Assembly (NCBI RefSeq): GCF_018588885.1
Contig: NZ_JAFFIW010000014.1
Coordinates: 62,001-126,000, forward strand
Origin: Mesorhizobium sp. dw_380
GTDB lineage: Bacteria; Pseudomonadota; Alphaproteobacteria; Rhizobiales; Rhizobiaceae
Length of the DNA stretch: 64,000 nt
Direction of reading: 5' to 3'
Each line of letters begins with the position of its first letter. Within the stretch, counting starts at the first letter, position 1. The translations under genes were made by a program, and so were the position numbers. The notes below the pieces were generated by a model. It did not search any database and was not told where the DNA came from. It saw only the letters and a program-made list of their open reading frames with translations. This document shows, in pieces, positions 44,087 to 52,782 of the stretch.

Positions 44087-45103
44087 ATGAAAGCGGCCAT
44101 TTTCGATACGGTCGGCAGTCCGCTGCGGATCGCCATGGTGCCCGACCCGGCACCGGCGCCCGACGAAGTCCTGCTGCGCGTTGCCGCATGCGGCATTTGC
44201 GGCAGCGATCTCCACATCACCGAGGATCCGGCACCCTTCGGCATCGGCGGCGGTTTCGTCCTCGGCCACGAATTCGCGGGTGAGGTCGTCGGCACCGGAT
44301 CGGAGGTGACCGGTCTTCGTATCGGTGACCGCGTGGCCGTCGTACCGATGCGCGGCTGTGGGCACTGCGAAGCCTGCGCACGAGGCGATCCGGCGCGCTG
44401 CCCCGAGATGGTGCTGATCGGCGGCGGCTATGCCGAGTACGTGACCGTCGCCGCGCGCCAGTGCCACATCCTGCCCGACGAAGTGGCACTCGAGGATGGT
44501 GCGTTGGCCGAGCCGCTCTCGGTCGCGCTGCATTGCATCATTCGCTCGGGCATGAAGCCGGGAGACCGGGTCGCTATCCTGGGCGCCGGACCGATCGGCC
44601 TGCTCGTCGCTTTCTGGGCGCGGAGGATGGGGGCCTCGCGTGCCGTGGTCGCCGACATCCACAGCCATCAACGCGAGCGCGCGCTTGCTCTCGGCGCGAC
44701 CGGCTTCGCGCTCTCAGGCGAAAAGCTGGCCGAGAACCTCGCCGATCTCTGCGGCGGGGCGCCCGATATCATCTTCGAATGCGTCGGCAAGCGCGGCCTT
44801 ATCGGTGCGGCGGTTGAAGCCGTCCGGCTGCAGGGCACGGTGGTCGGCGTCGGCCTGTGCATCGGCGGCGACGAGTGGGACCCGTTCATTGCGCTGACGA
44901 AGGAAGTGAACCTGCTGTTTTCGGTTTTCTTCCATCAACGCAACGAATTCGGCGTCGCCCTCGATGCGCTGCGCGGCGGACCTTTTGCGCCGCAGGCGCT
45001 GATCACCGATCGGATCGACCTCTCGCCGGTTCCGCGGATATTCGAGAGCCTTCGCCGCCGCACCACGCAATGCAAAGTGCTGATCCAGCCGGCCCTGGTT
45101 TGA
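44087..45103 (+). CDS. Zinc-dependent medium-chain alcohol dehydrogenase
   Basis: The 338-residue protein is an MDR-family dehydrogenase. The catalytic zinc site is given by Cys38 (CGICGSD) and His61-Glu62 (GHE), the structural zinc by Cys91, Cys94, Cys97 and Cys105, and the NAD(P) site by LGAGPIGLL. It oxidises a primary or secondary alcohol, resembling threonine/sorbitol-type dehydrogenases. The substrate is not evident; a side-chain alcohol of the imported aromatic compound is a reasonable guess. Confidence 0.88.
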   Translation: MKAAIFDTVGSPLRIAMVPDPAPAPDEVLLRVAACGICGSDLHITEDPAPFGIGGGFVLGHEFAGEVVGTGSEVTGLRIGDRVAVVPMRGCGHCEACARGDPARCPEMVLIGGGYAEYVTVAARQCHILPDEVALEDGALAEPLSVALHCIIRSGMKPGDRVAILGAGPIGLLVAFWARRMGASRAVVADIHSHQRERALALGATGFALSGEKLAENLADLCGGAPDIIFECVGKRGLIGAAVEAVRLQGTVVGVGLCIGGDEWDPFIALTKEVNLLFSVFFHQRNEFGVALDALRGGPFAPQALITDRIDLSPVPRIFESLRRRTTQCKVLIQPALV

Positions 45104-45130
45104 GGCCGGACCTTGTTTGAGGAGAGTGAA

Positions 45131-45949
45131 ATGGCCGTTCAATTCGAAACGCTCGAATACGATGTCGGTGGCACGAAAACTGTGGTCAAGGCCATCGGTG
45201 AAGGCAAGCCCGTGCTGTTCCTGCATGGCGCCTCGACGCTTGAAGGCTTCGACTTCGCGGAAGGCCTCGCCGACCGCTTCCGCGTGCTCTGCCCCAGCCA
45301 TCCGGGCTTCGGCTTTTCGGGCGCGGCGCCGCATGTGGCTGCGATGTCCGACATGGTTCTGCACTATCTGAACCTGCTCGATGTTCTGGACCTGCCGGAG
45401 AAGCCTCATCTCATGGGCTTTTCCATGGGCGGCTGGATGGCGACCGAACTCGCTGGCGTTGCGCGCGAGCGTTTCGACAAGGTGGTGCTGATTGCCCCCG
45501 CAGGGCTCAACGACCCCGCGCATCCGGCCACCGATCTGGGCGCAGTCGCGCCACAGGACCTGCCGGCCTATCTGGCGCATGACGTCGCGGTGGCGCTCCG
45601 CTACTTCCCGGATGGTTCGGATCCCGCCTTTGCGGAGGCCTTCGGCGCTGACCGAGCACGCGAGGGCGAGACGCTCGGCCGTCTGCTGACGCCCTTCGGC
45701 ATGGGGCACCCGAACCTGCGCCGCTTCCTGGCACGCATCACCAATCCAACGCTGGTCGTCTGGGGCACCAAGGACCGTATGTTGCCGGCGAGCCAGGCGC
45801 CGCTCTTTGTCGAGGCGCTGCCCGACGCACGGCTGATCCTGGTCGAGGACGCCGGCCATTTCGTACAGCAGGAAAAACCCGGGACCCTGACCAAGATCGG
45901 CGATTTCCTCGCGCGCTCAACCGATTTCAATGAGGAGAAGAGATCATGA
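45131..45949 (+). CDS. Alpha/beta hydrolase, meta-cleavage-product-hydrolase-like
   Basis: The 272-residue enzyme has the catalytic triad Ser98 (GFSMGG), Asp215 (WGTKDRM) and His243 (DAGHFVQQEKP) and an LHGAST oxyanion segment. The fold and length match C-C bond or ester hydrolases of aromatic pathways. It overlaps the following monooxygenase gene by 4 nt, so the two act together. It may remove an acyl group from the ring, but an ester substrate is equally possible. Confidence 0.85.
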   Translation: MAVQFETLEYDVGGTKTVVKAIGEGKPVLFLHGASTLEGFDFAEGLADRFRVLCPSHPGFGFSGAAPHVAAMSDMVLHYLNLLDVLDLPEKPHLMGFSMGGWMATELAGVARERFDKVVLIAPAGLNDPAHPATDLGAVAPQDLPAYLAHDVAVALRYFPDGSDPAFAEAFGADRAREGETLGRLLTPFGMGHPNLRRFLARITNPTLVVWGTKDRMLPASQAPLFVEALPDARLILVEDAGHFVQQEKPGTLTKIGDFLARSTDFNEEKRS

Positions 45950-47166
45950 ATAAACCTATCAAGCATGGCTCGTGGGGGACGACAGTCGATCATCGCGACT
46001 TGCTGGAGAAGATCGCGGAGATCGGGCCGATCCTGGAAGCCAATGCCGCCGCCGATGAGGAGAGCGGCGAACTGACCCCGGGCACGTTCGAGGCGTTGAA
46101 GCCGCTGCGGATGTCGCACATCTTCGCTGCCGAGAGCCTTGGCGGCGCGCAGCTGCCACCCACCCAAGGCCTCGAACTCATAGAGGCGATCACCTGGCAT
46201 TCGGGGTCGGCTGGCTGGGTTTCCATGGTGCATTGCTGCATCGGCGCAATGTCGGCGGCCTTCTTGCCCGACAGTGCGGTCGAGCGGCTTTTTGCACCGG
46301 GCACCGACAACCGTTTCTCAGGGCAGGGCGCGCCGCTCGGCATGCTGAAGAAGGTTGATGGCGGCTATAGGCTGAACGGCAAGTGGAGCTATGGCAGCGG
46401 CTTCAGCCACGCCACATACAGCCATAGTGCCGCCTTCGTCGACGATGGCACCGGCAAGCCGGCCAAGGACGACAAGGGCAATATGATCATCATGTGCGCC
46501 CATGCGCCGATCTCTCAGCACAAGCAGCTCGGCAATTGGGACGTTCTGGGCCTCGGCGGCACCGGCAGCATCGACTACGCGGCCGAGGACGTCTTCATCG
46601 CCGACGATCTCGTCTTTCCGATCATGACCGCACCGCCGCTGCGCCAGAAGGAGTTCTTCAGTCTCGGGGTCGTCGGCTTGGCCGCCATCGGCCATACCGG
46701 CTGGGCTCTTGGCACCGGACGGCGGATGCTGGACGAGATCGCCAAGTTCGCGCGCACCAAATCGGGCCGCGCCGGGCTGATCGGCGAGAGCGAGAAGTTC
46801 TGGCACGATTATGGCCGTGCCGAAGCCCGCTATCGCGCGGCCCGTGCCTTCGTCTTCGAAGTCTGGCGCGACATCGAGGCGACGGTCGAGGCGGGCAACA
46901 GAACCTCCACGCGGCAGATCAGCCTCGTCCACCTGGCCAAGTCCGAGATCCATGAGGTCGGCGTCGATATCTGCAACTTCGCCTATCGCGCGGCGGGCGG
47001 CGCATCGCTTCGCGCAGGCGTGATGCAGCGCGTCTTCCGCGAGATGATGGTGGCTGCGAACCACTTCACCATTGCACCCTCGATCGTCACCTCGGCAGGG
47101 CGTGAGATCGGCGGCTTGTGGAGTGATCGCGTCTGGCAGTTCTACGACCTGATCGAGAAGAAGTAG
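45946..47166 (+). CDS. Two-component flavin-dependent monooxygenase, oxygenase subunit (GraD/HsaA-like)
   Basis: The 406-residue protein has the acyl-CoA dehydrogenase fold used by reduced-flavin monooxygenases such as HsaA, HpaH and the resorcinol hydroxylase GraD: SLGGAQLPPTQGLELIE, GSAGWVSMVHCC, GYRLNGKWSYGSG, and LGLGGTGSIDY. It uses FADH2 or FMNH2 supplied by a separate reductase, encoded by the next plus-strand gene. A two-component hydroxylase next to hydroxyquinol dioxygenase and maleylacetate reductase genes matches the rhizobial gamma-resorcylate (gra) pathway, so resorcinol hydroxylation is the favoured role. HsaA-like steroid or phenol oxidation remains possible. Confidence 0.87.
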   Translation: MNKPIKHGSWGTTVDHRDLLEKIAEIGPILEANAAADEESGELTPGTFEALKPLRMSHIFAAESLGGAQLPPTQGLELIEAITWHSGSAGWVSMVHCCIGAMSAAFLPDSAVERLFAPGTDNRFSGQGAPLGMLKKVDGGYRLNGKWSYGSGFSHATYSHSAAFVDDGTGKPAKDDKGNMIIMCAHAPISQHKQLGNWDVLGLGGTGSIDYAAEDVFIADDLVFPIMTAPPLRQKEFFSLGVVGLAAIGHTGWALGTGRRMLDEIAKFARTKSGRAGLIGESEKFWHDYGRAEARYRAARAFVFEVWRDIEATVEAGNRTSTRQISLVHLAKSEIHEVGVDICNFAYRAAGGASLRAGVMQRVFREMMVAANHFTIAPSIVTSAGREIGGLWSDRVWQFYDLIEKK

Positions 47167-47229
47167 TTCGAAGGGCTGGGCAGCGGACGCCGCCTGGCCC
47201 CCTTTTCATGTTGCAGAAGAGATATTTCG

Positions 47230-47778
47230 ATGAGCTTCCCGCATCCGATGACCAACGCCTTCCGCGAAGCTTTTCGCCGCCATCCAGCCGGTGTCGCCGT
47301 GATCACGGCCGACCCCGGTGACCGGCCGGTAGCGATGACCGTGTCCTCGCTGATTTCGGTAAGTGCCGCGCCGCCGGTCGTCGCCTTCTCGCTCTCGATG
47401 AAATCCACCTCGTCCGAGCCCCTGCTGCGGGCCGAGACGATGGTGATCCATCTGCTCCGCTTCACTGACATCGACCTGGCGCAACTCTGCGCGTCAAGCG
47501 GCGCGGAACGGTTCCCGCCGGGAGGTGCCTGGGCGCGGCTGCCCACTGGCGAACCGCGCTACACCGGCGTTTCGACCTGGTTCCGTGCCCGCCGGCTCGG
47601 CGTTCTGCCTATCGAGGGGGCGACGCTGGTCGCGGCGGAGCTGCTGGAGGGCGAGGTGCAGCCGGACGAAGTCCCTCCTGAGGCGCATTCGCTGGTCTAT
47701 CTCGATCGTCGCTGGCATCGCCTGCACAAGGAACTTGACGGCGTTGCCGAGCTTCTCGATTCGTCGCGTTTTCTTTAG
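47230..47778 (+). CDS. Flavin reductase, partner of the two-component monooxygenase (GraA-like)
   Basis: The 182-residue protein has the flavin-reductase fold: AFRRHPAGVAVITA, AMTVSSLISVSAAPPVVAFS, and a C-terminal LVYLDRRWHRL. It reduces FAD or FMN with NAD(P)H and passes it to the upstream oxygenase. It is the last gene of the plus-strand catabolic run and converges on an RraA-like gene 13 nt away. Confidence 0.9.
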   Translation: MSFPHPMTNAFREAFRRHPAGVAVITADPGDRPVAMTVSSLISVSAAPPVVAFSLSMKSTSSEPLLRAETMVIHLLRFTDIDLAQLCASSGAERFPPGGAWARLPTGEPRYTGVSTWFRARRLGVLPIEGATLVAAELLEGEVQPDEVPPEAHSLVYLDRRWHRLHKELDGVAELLDSSRFL

Positions 47779-47791
47779 CGTGTCCGGTCTA

Positions 47792-48532
47792 TCAAGATTT
47801 GGGATTGGCTTTCCGCCAAGCCTCGTACTCTTCGCCCGCGCTTGGGTGCAGCGGATAGTAGCGTTGCAACGATCCGCCCTCCATCAGCTTCTCTCGCGAG
47901 AACTCCTCCCAATCGTGATGCTTCTGTGATTCTTCGATTACCTTCCGGGCCATTGCGACGGGAAGCACCACCACCCCGTCGTCGTCGGCCACGATAATGT
48001 CGCCTGGGATCACAGTAACACCGCCGCAGGCAATCGGAACGTTGACGGCATTGGGATAGATGCTGGTCTGCACATGGTAGTTTGGCGTCCAACCGCGCAG
48101 CCATAGGGGCAGATCGAGCTTTTCGACATTGGGCCGGTCGCGCATGCATCCGTCGATGACGATGCCGGCGCCGCCTCTGCCCTTGAAATAGGTCGACATC
48201 ATATCGCCGAACACGCCCGAACTCATGTCGCCGCGCGCGTCGACCACCACCACATCGCCTTGCTGCGCATGGTAGAGGACGTGCCGGTGCAATTGCGTTT
48301 CCGGATCGGCATATTCACCTTCGTTGAACAGGTCAGGCCGCTGCGGCAGGAACTGCAGCGTCAGGGCCGGCCCGACGATCGATTTCCCGTGGTTCTGCGC
48401 CACCGGACCGACCATGTGCGGATTGCGGAAGCCCATGTGGCCAAGCGTGCCGGCAACCGTCGCGGCGCCGATCTCCCTCAGCGCATCGATCAGGTCCTTG
48501 GGCGGCCTCGTGATGTCGGGAGTATGCGTCAT
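47792..48532 (-). CDS. RraA-family protein (aldolase/decarboxylase-like)
   Basis: The 246-residue protein has the RraA/HMG-aldolase fold signatures: IGAATVAGTLGHMG, DVVVVDARGDMSSGVFGDMM, GIVIDGCMRD and GDIIVADDDGVVVLP. Family members with the GDxxxxDxxGV-type metal site act as class II oxo-acid aldolases or oxaloacetate decarboxylases; others inhibit RNase E. Since it ends an operon of sugar-acid uptake and dehydration genes, an aldolase-type reaction on the dehydrated keto acid is likely but inferred. The ATG at 48532 has GGAG seven bases upstream. Confidence 0.83.
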   Translation of the reverse strand: MTHTPDITRPPKDLIDALREIGAATVAGTLGHMGFRNPHMVGPVAQNHGKSIVGPALTLQFLPQRPDLFNEGEYADPETQLHRHVLYHAQQGDVVVVDARGDMSSGVFGDMMSTYFKGRGGAGIVIDGCMRDRPNVEKLDLPLWLRGWTPNYHVQTSIYPNAVNVPIACGGVTVIPGDIIVADDDGVVVLPVAMARKVIEESQKHHDWEEFSREKLMEGGSLQRYYPLHPSAGEEYEAWRKANPKS

Positions 48533-48555
48533 TGTCGGACTCCGGTTGAAGGGAA

Positions 48556-49719
48556 CTACCAGTTCGTAACAGAACCGTCGCGGCGCTTGAGGTGAGGGGC
48601 TTCCCAGAAGCGCAGGCTCTGCGCCTGGACCGCCGCTTCGTTGACTTCGATGCCGAGCCCCGGCAGATCCCCGACCGGATAATCTGCGCCGTCGAGCCGC
48701 GGTTGTACGGGAAAGAAGTCCGAATTGTCGAAGCCCAGCTTTCTTTCGGGTGCCCTGGTCTCGAGCCACGCGAAGTTCGGCACCGCGGCGGCGAGATGCA
48801 CGGTCGCGGCGGTGCACACCGGACCAAGCGGATTGTGCGGCATCAGGTCCACATAGTGCGCCTCGCTCCAGCCAGCGACTTTCATCGCCTCGGTGAGCCC
48901 GCCGACATTGCAAACATCGAGCCTGTTGAACTGGTGGATGCCGCGCTCGATGTAGGGCAAGAAATCCCACTTGCTGGCAAATTCCTCGCCGATGGCAAAG
49001 GGGATATCGGTCATCGTGCGCAGGGATTCGTAGGCCTCCGGTGTCTCGGCCCGTATCGGCTCCTCAAGGAAATCAAGCACGCCGCGGCCGAGCTTGTTGC
49101 AGAAGCTCGCCGCCTCGGCCACAGACAGGCGATGATGATAATCGAGGCCAAGGACGACGTCGTCGCCCAGCGCCTCGCGCGCTTTGTTCAGCATACTTGC
49201 GGTAGCGCCGATCGACTCGCGCGGCTCGAAGATGTCCCTGCTGCTTTGCCCGATGGGGAAGAAGCGGATCGCCTGCCAACCCTGTGCGCGGAGTTCGCGG
49301 GCGCGTTCGATGGCAACATCACCCTCGGCCTCGTCACCGGTCGAGGCGAAGGTGGGGATGCGGTCGCGCTGCTTGCCGCCCAGCAGTTCGTAGACCGGCA
49401 CCCCCAGCGCCTTGCCCTTGATGTCGTGGAGGGCGATGTCGATGGCGGAAATCGCCGCCTGCAGAACTCGCCCGCCTTCGAAGTACTGGCTGCGATAGAC
49501 CTCCTGCCAGATCCGCCCGATCTGCATGGGGTCGCGGCCGATGAGAAACTCGCGATAGTGCTCGACCGCGCCGGCCACGGCTTTCTCGCGACCGCTCAAG
49601 CCGCTCTCGCCCCAGCCGAAGATTCCCTGATCCGTCTCAACCTTGACGAGCATCTGGTTGCGCGTTCCTACCCACACTGGGTAGGGCTTGATCGCGGTGA
49701 TCTTAAGCTTCTCGGTCAT
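48556..49719 (-). CDS. Enolase-superfamily sugar-acid dehydratase, galactonate dehydratase-like
   Basis: The 387-residue protein belongs to the mandelate racemase subgroup. Metal ligands are visible as Asp193 (GLDYHH), Glu219 (FLEEP) and Glu245 (IGEEF), and the general acid/base His295 (MPHNPLGP) corresponds to that of D-galactonate dehydratase. It probably dehydrates an aldonic acid to a 2-keto-3-deoxy acid. The ATG at 49719 is preferred to an in-frame GTG at 49728. It lies between an ABC ATPase gene and the RraA-like gene in a six-gene operon. Confidence 0.86.
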   Translation of the reverse strand: MTEKLKITAIKPYPVWVGTRNQMLVKVETDQGIFGWGESGLSGREKAVAGAVEHYREFLIGRDPMQIGRIWQEVYRSQYFEGGRVLQAAISAIDIALHDIKGKALGVPVYELLGGKQRDRIPTFASTGDEAEGDVAIERARELRAQGWQAIRFFPIGQSSRDIFEPRESIGATASMLNKAREALGDDVVLGLDYHHRLSVAEAASFCNKLGRGVLDFLEEPIRAETPEAYESLRTMTDIPFAIGEEFASKWDFLPYIERGIHQFNRLDVCNVGGLTEAMKVAGWSEAHYVDLMPHNPLGPVCTAATVHLAAAVPNFAWLETRAPERKLGFDNSDFFPVQPRLDGADYPVGDLPGLGIEVNEAAVQAQSLRFWEAPHLKRRDGSVTNW

Positions 49720-49746
49720 CCAGCCCACCCAACGAACCGCCTTGTC

Positions 49747-50844
49747 TCAGTCGGCCTTGAGGGCCATTTCAGTTTCGCCGTCGAACAGGTGCGTGCGCTC
49801 CTGGTCGAATTCGAGCCAGATCTGCTCGTCGGGTGCGACGGCGACGTTGGGCGACACACTGATGTTGACGATGGCGCCGGACAGCAATGCCTGCACGAAG
49901 GTGACGTCTCCGGTTGGTTCCACAGTGTAGGCCTTGGCCGGAATGGCACCGGGGACGGCGCTCTTGTGCAGCTTGATCGTCGAGTGTCGCGCTCCGAGCA
50001 CCACCTTCTTGGTCGTTGCCCTCGCGACCTTCCGGGCGTTGTGCGGCGAGAGCTCAAGGCTCCAGCCCTCCGCGCCGGTCAACACAGTGCTGCCGTTTGC
50101 GGTCGATGCCGTGAGCGGAATAAGGCTCATCGCCGGGCTGCCGATGAAGCTGGCGACGAACATGTTCACCGGATGGGCAAAGACCTGCGCCGGTGAATCA
50201 TATTGCTGCAGGTTGCCGCCGTTCATCACCGCCATCTTGTCGGCCATCGTCACGGCTTCGAGCTGGTCGTGCGTCACATAGATGATCGTCGCCTTGAGAT
50301 CCTGGTGGAAGCGCTTGATCTCCGACCGCATCTGCACGCGCAGTTTGGCGTCGAGGTTGGAGAGCGGCTCGTCCATGAGGAACACGGCCGGGTCGCGGAC
50401 GAGCGCGCGGCCCAGGGCGACGCGCTGCTGCTGCCCGCCTGAAAGTTCGCGCGGCTTGCGTTCGAGCAGATGCGTCATGTCGAGCACGCGTGCCGCTTCC
50501 TTGACCTTCCTGTCGATCTCCTCCCTGGGCAATCTGCGCATCTGCAGCGGGAACGCCAGGTTCTTGTAGACCGATTTCTGCGGGTAGAGCGCGTAGTTCT
50601 GGAACACCATTGCGATGTCCCGGTCCTTTGGGTCGAGGTCGTTGACCACCCGGTCCCCGATGACGATGTCGCCCGATGTGACCGGGATCAATCCCGCGAC
50701 GAGATTGAGCGTGGTTGTCTTGCCGCAGCCTGAAGGGCCGACGAGCGCAACGAACTCGCCGTCATTGACCGTCAGCGAAACATCGTTGACGGCTTTGAAG
50801 CCGCCATAGGCCTTGACGAGATCTTTGAGGACCACGTGGGCCAT
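49747..50844 (-). CDS. CUT1 sugar ABC transporter ATPase (MalK/UgpC-type)
   Basis: The 365-residue ATPase has Walker A GPSGCGKTT, signature LSGGQQQRVALGRAL, Walker B FLMDEPLSNLDAKLR, and a C-terminal regulatory/TOBE domain from about residue 240, as in MalK and UgpC. The ATG at 50844 has GGGAG nine bases upstream. It energises the two permeases encoded just upstream in the same operon. Confidence 0.93.
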   Translation of the reverse strand: MAHVVLKDLVKAYGGFKAVNDVSLTVNDGEFVALVGPSGCGKTTTLNLVAGLIPVTSGDIVIGDRVVNDLDPKDRDIAMVFQNYALYPQKSVYKNLAFPLQMRRLPREEIDRKVKEAARVLDMTHLLERKPRELSGGQQQRVALGRALVRDPAVFLMDEPLSNLDAKLRVQMRSEIKRFHQDLKATIIYVTHDQLEAVTMADKMAVMNGGNLQQYDSPAQVFAHPVNMFVASFIGSPAMSLIPLTASTANGSTVLTGAEGWSLELSPHNARKVARATTKKVVLGARHSTIKLHKSAVPGAIPAKAYTVEPTGDVTFVQALLSGAIVNISVSPNVAVAPDEQIWLEFDQERTHLFDGETEMALKAD

Positions 50845-50857
50845 CGGCAACAACTCC

Positions 50858-51748
50858 CTAGTGCTTGACCGCGCCTTCTGTAAGGGCGCGTACGAAGTAT
50901 CGTTGCAGGACGAGGAACAGCACCACGACGGGCACGCTCATCATGAAGCTGGCCGCCATCAGGCCGGGAAAGTCCGTCGTATTTTCCGAGAAGAAACGCT
51001 GTATGCCGACCGGCAGGGTCAACTGCTCGTTCTTGGAAAGGAAGGTATAGGCATAGATGTACTCGTTCCACGCGCCGATGAAGGAATAGATCGCGGTGGC
51101 GATGATTCCGGGCGTCGAGAGAGGCATCACGATCAGGATGAAGGCCTGGAACCGCGTCGCCCCATCGATGCGCGCCGCCTGCTCGAGCTGCACCGGGATG
51201 TTGTCGTAGAAACCCTTGAGCAGCCAGATCGCCAGCGGCAGGCCGAAGGTGAGATAGGTGAGGATCAGCGAGCCGTGCGTGTTCACCAGCCCTATCGCGC
51301 GCATCAGGATGAAAAGCGGCACGAGAAAAATCACCGCCGGGAACATATTGCGCAGCAGCACGGTGAAGAAGAGGAAGTTCCGGCCGGGGAAACTGAAGCG
51401 CGAAAACGCGTAGGCCGCGGGGACAGCCACGATCACGGAAAGGATTGTCGTGGCGGTCGATACGAAAAGGCTGTTCCAGAAGAAGCGGAGGAAGTCCTGG
51501 CCGACGCTGTTCTGCGGATCGAGCAGTTTCTGGTAGCTGGCGAGGGTAGGCTCGTCCGGCCACCATTGCGGCGGGAATTGCGTCGCCGCGAACCCGGATT
51601 TGATCGAGGTGATCAGCATCCAGATCATCGGCACCGCGGTGTAAAGCAGCATGAACACGAGGAAGATGCGTCCGCCCCACCGCCATCCGTCAACGCGCAC
51701 GCGGCGGCGGGTCTGAGCTCGAGAGGCTGTCTCGGCAATCGTGCTCAT
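50858..51748 (-). CDS. CUT1 sugar ABC transporter permease (MalG-type)
   Basis: The 296-residue membrane protein has six predicted helices and the EAA loop EQAARIDGATRFQAFILIVMP, characteristic of MalG-type subunits. The 4-nt overlap with the MalF-type gene indicates coupled translation. It follows the solute-binding protein and MalF-type genes and precedes the ATPase gene. Confidence 0.92.
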   Translation of the reverse strand: MSTIAETASRAQTRRRVRVDGWRWGGRIFLVFMLLYTAVPMIWMLITSIKSGFAATQFPPQWWPDEPTLASYQKLLDPQNSVGQDFLRFFWNSLFVSTATTILSVIVAVPAAYAFSRFSFPGRNFLFFTVLLRNMFPAVIFLVPLFILMRAIGLVNTHGSLILTYLTFGLPLAIWLLKGFYDNIPVQLEQAARIDGATRFQAFILIVMPLSTPGIIATAIYSFIGAWNEYIYAYTFLSKNEQLTLPVGIQRFFSENTTDFPGLMAASFMMSVPVVVLFLVLQRYFVRALTEGAVKH

Positions 51749-52704
51749 GGGCTCCCCTCCTTCCGGTCGTTGCCGCTTAGTGCGCGGACGTAGAAATAGC
51801 CCAGCGTCATCAGGATGAGGAACAGGAGCACCGAATAGGCCGATGCGACGCCCCAGCGCTGCCGGCCGAAGGCGAGCTCATAAATGTGCGTGATCCAGAT
51901 ATGCGATGCGTTGGACGGTCCGCCGCCGGTCATGATCCACGGGATGATGAAGGAATTGAAGTTGGCCACCGCGAGCAGCAGGATCGTCACCGTCGAGACG
52001 TTGCGCAAATGCGGGAAGGTGACGTGCCAGAAGCGCTGCCATGCATTGGCTCCGTCGACTTCCGCGGCGCGCAGCAACTGGTCGGGGACTGTCTGCAGGC
52101 CGGCCATCATCATGATCATGGCGAACGGAAACTCGCGCCAGATGTTGACGACGATCAGGGAGGGCAGTACCGTGCTGACATTGTCGATGAAGTTCGGCGG
52201 CCGGTCCGCCAATCCGAGGCCGACCAGCACCGCACCGATGATCCCGAAGTCCGAATGGTAGATCCACTTCCAGATATAGGAGGCGGCAACCGCGCTGATG
52301 ACCCAGGGAATGATCAGGATAGCGCGCAGGACACCACGGCCGACAAAGTCCCGGTGTAGTGCCAGCGCGGCGGCAAATCCCAGGACAAAGGAAATGAAAG
52401 TGGATCCGATTGTCCAGATCACCGTGTTCCAGGTGACTCTCCAGAACACGTCGCTGGTGAGGATGGCCGTGTAGTTGCCGAAGCCGATGAAGGTCTTGTC
52501 ACGGAGCTGCAGGCCAGGCGGCGTCTTGAAGAACGACAGTTCGATCGTGTAGTAGATCGGATAGGCGATGACGACGAGCATCACGGCGATCGCAGGGAGC
52601 ACGTAGGCGTAGTCCGCGCGATGCTCCCATATCTTGCGCAGCACGCCGAACCTGCCGGGTGGCAATCTTCGGCGAACCTCGGCCTTGCCGGTCACGGTCG
52701 TCAC
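51745..52704 (-). CDS. CUT1 sugar ABC transporter permease (MalF-type)
   Basis: The 319-residue membrane protein has six helices, the EAA loop RAAEVDGANAWQRFWHVTFP, and the MTGGGPSNAS motif common to MalF-type subunits. The start used is a GTG at 52704; no better ATG lies nearby. It is 78 nt downstream of the solute-binding protein gene. Confidence 0.9.
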   Translation of the reverse strand: MTTVTGKAEVRRRLPPGRFGVLRKIWEHRADYAYVLPAIAVMLVVIAYPIYYTIELSFFKTPPGLQLRDKTFIGFGNYTAILTSDVFWRVTWNTVIWTIGSTFISFVLGFAAALALHRDFVGRGVLRAILIIPWVISAVAASYIWKWIYHSDFGIIGAVLVGLGLADRPPNFIDNVSTVLPSLIVVNIWREFPFAMIMMMAGLQTVPDQLLRAAEVDGANAWQRFWHVTFPHLRNVSTVTILLLAVANFNSFIIPWIMTGGGPSNASHIWITHIYELAFGRQRWGVASAYSVLLFLILMTLGYFYVRALSGNDRKEGSP

Positions 52705-52782
52705 TTGTGGTATGCCCTTGTTGTTCGGAACGAACCGGCCGCGCTATTGGCGCAGCCGGTCAGATCGCAGGTCAGGCTTGGA

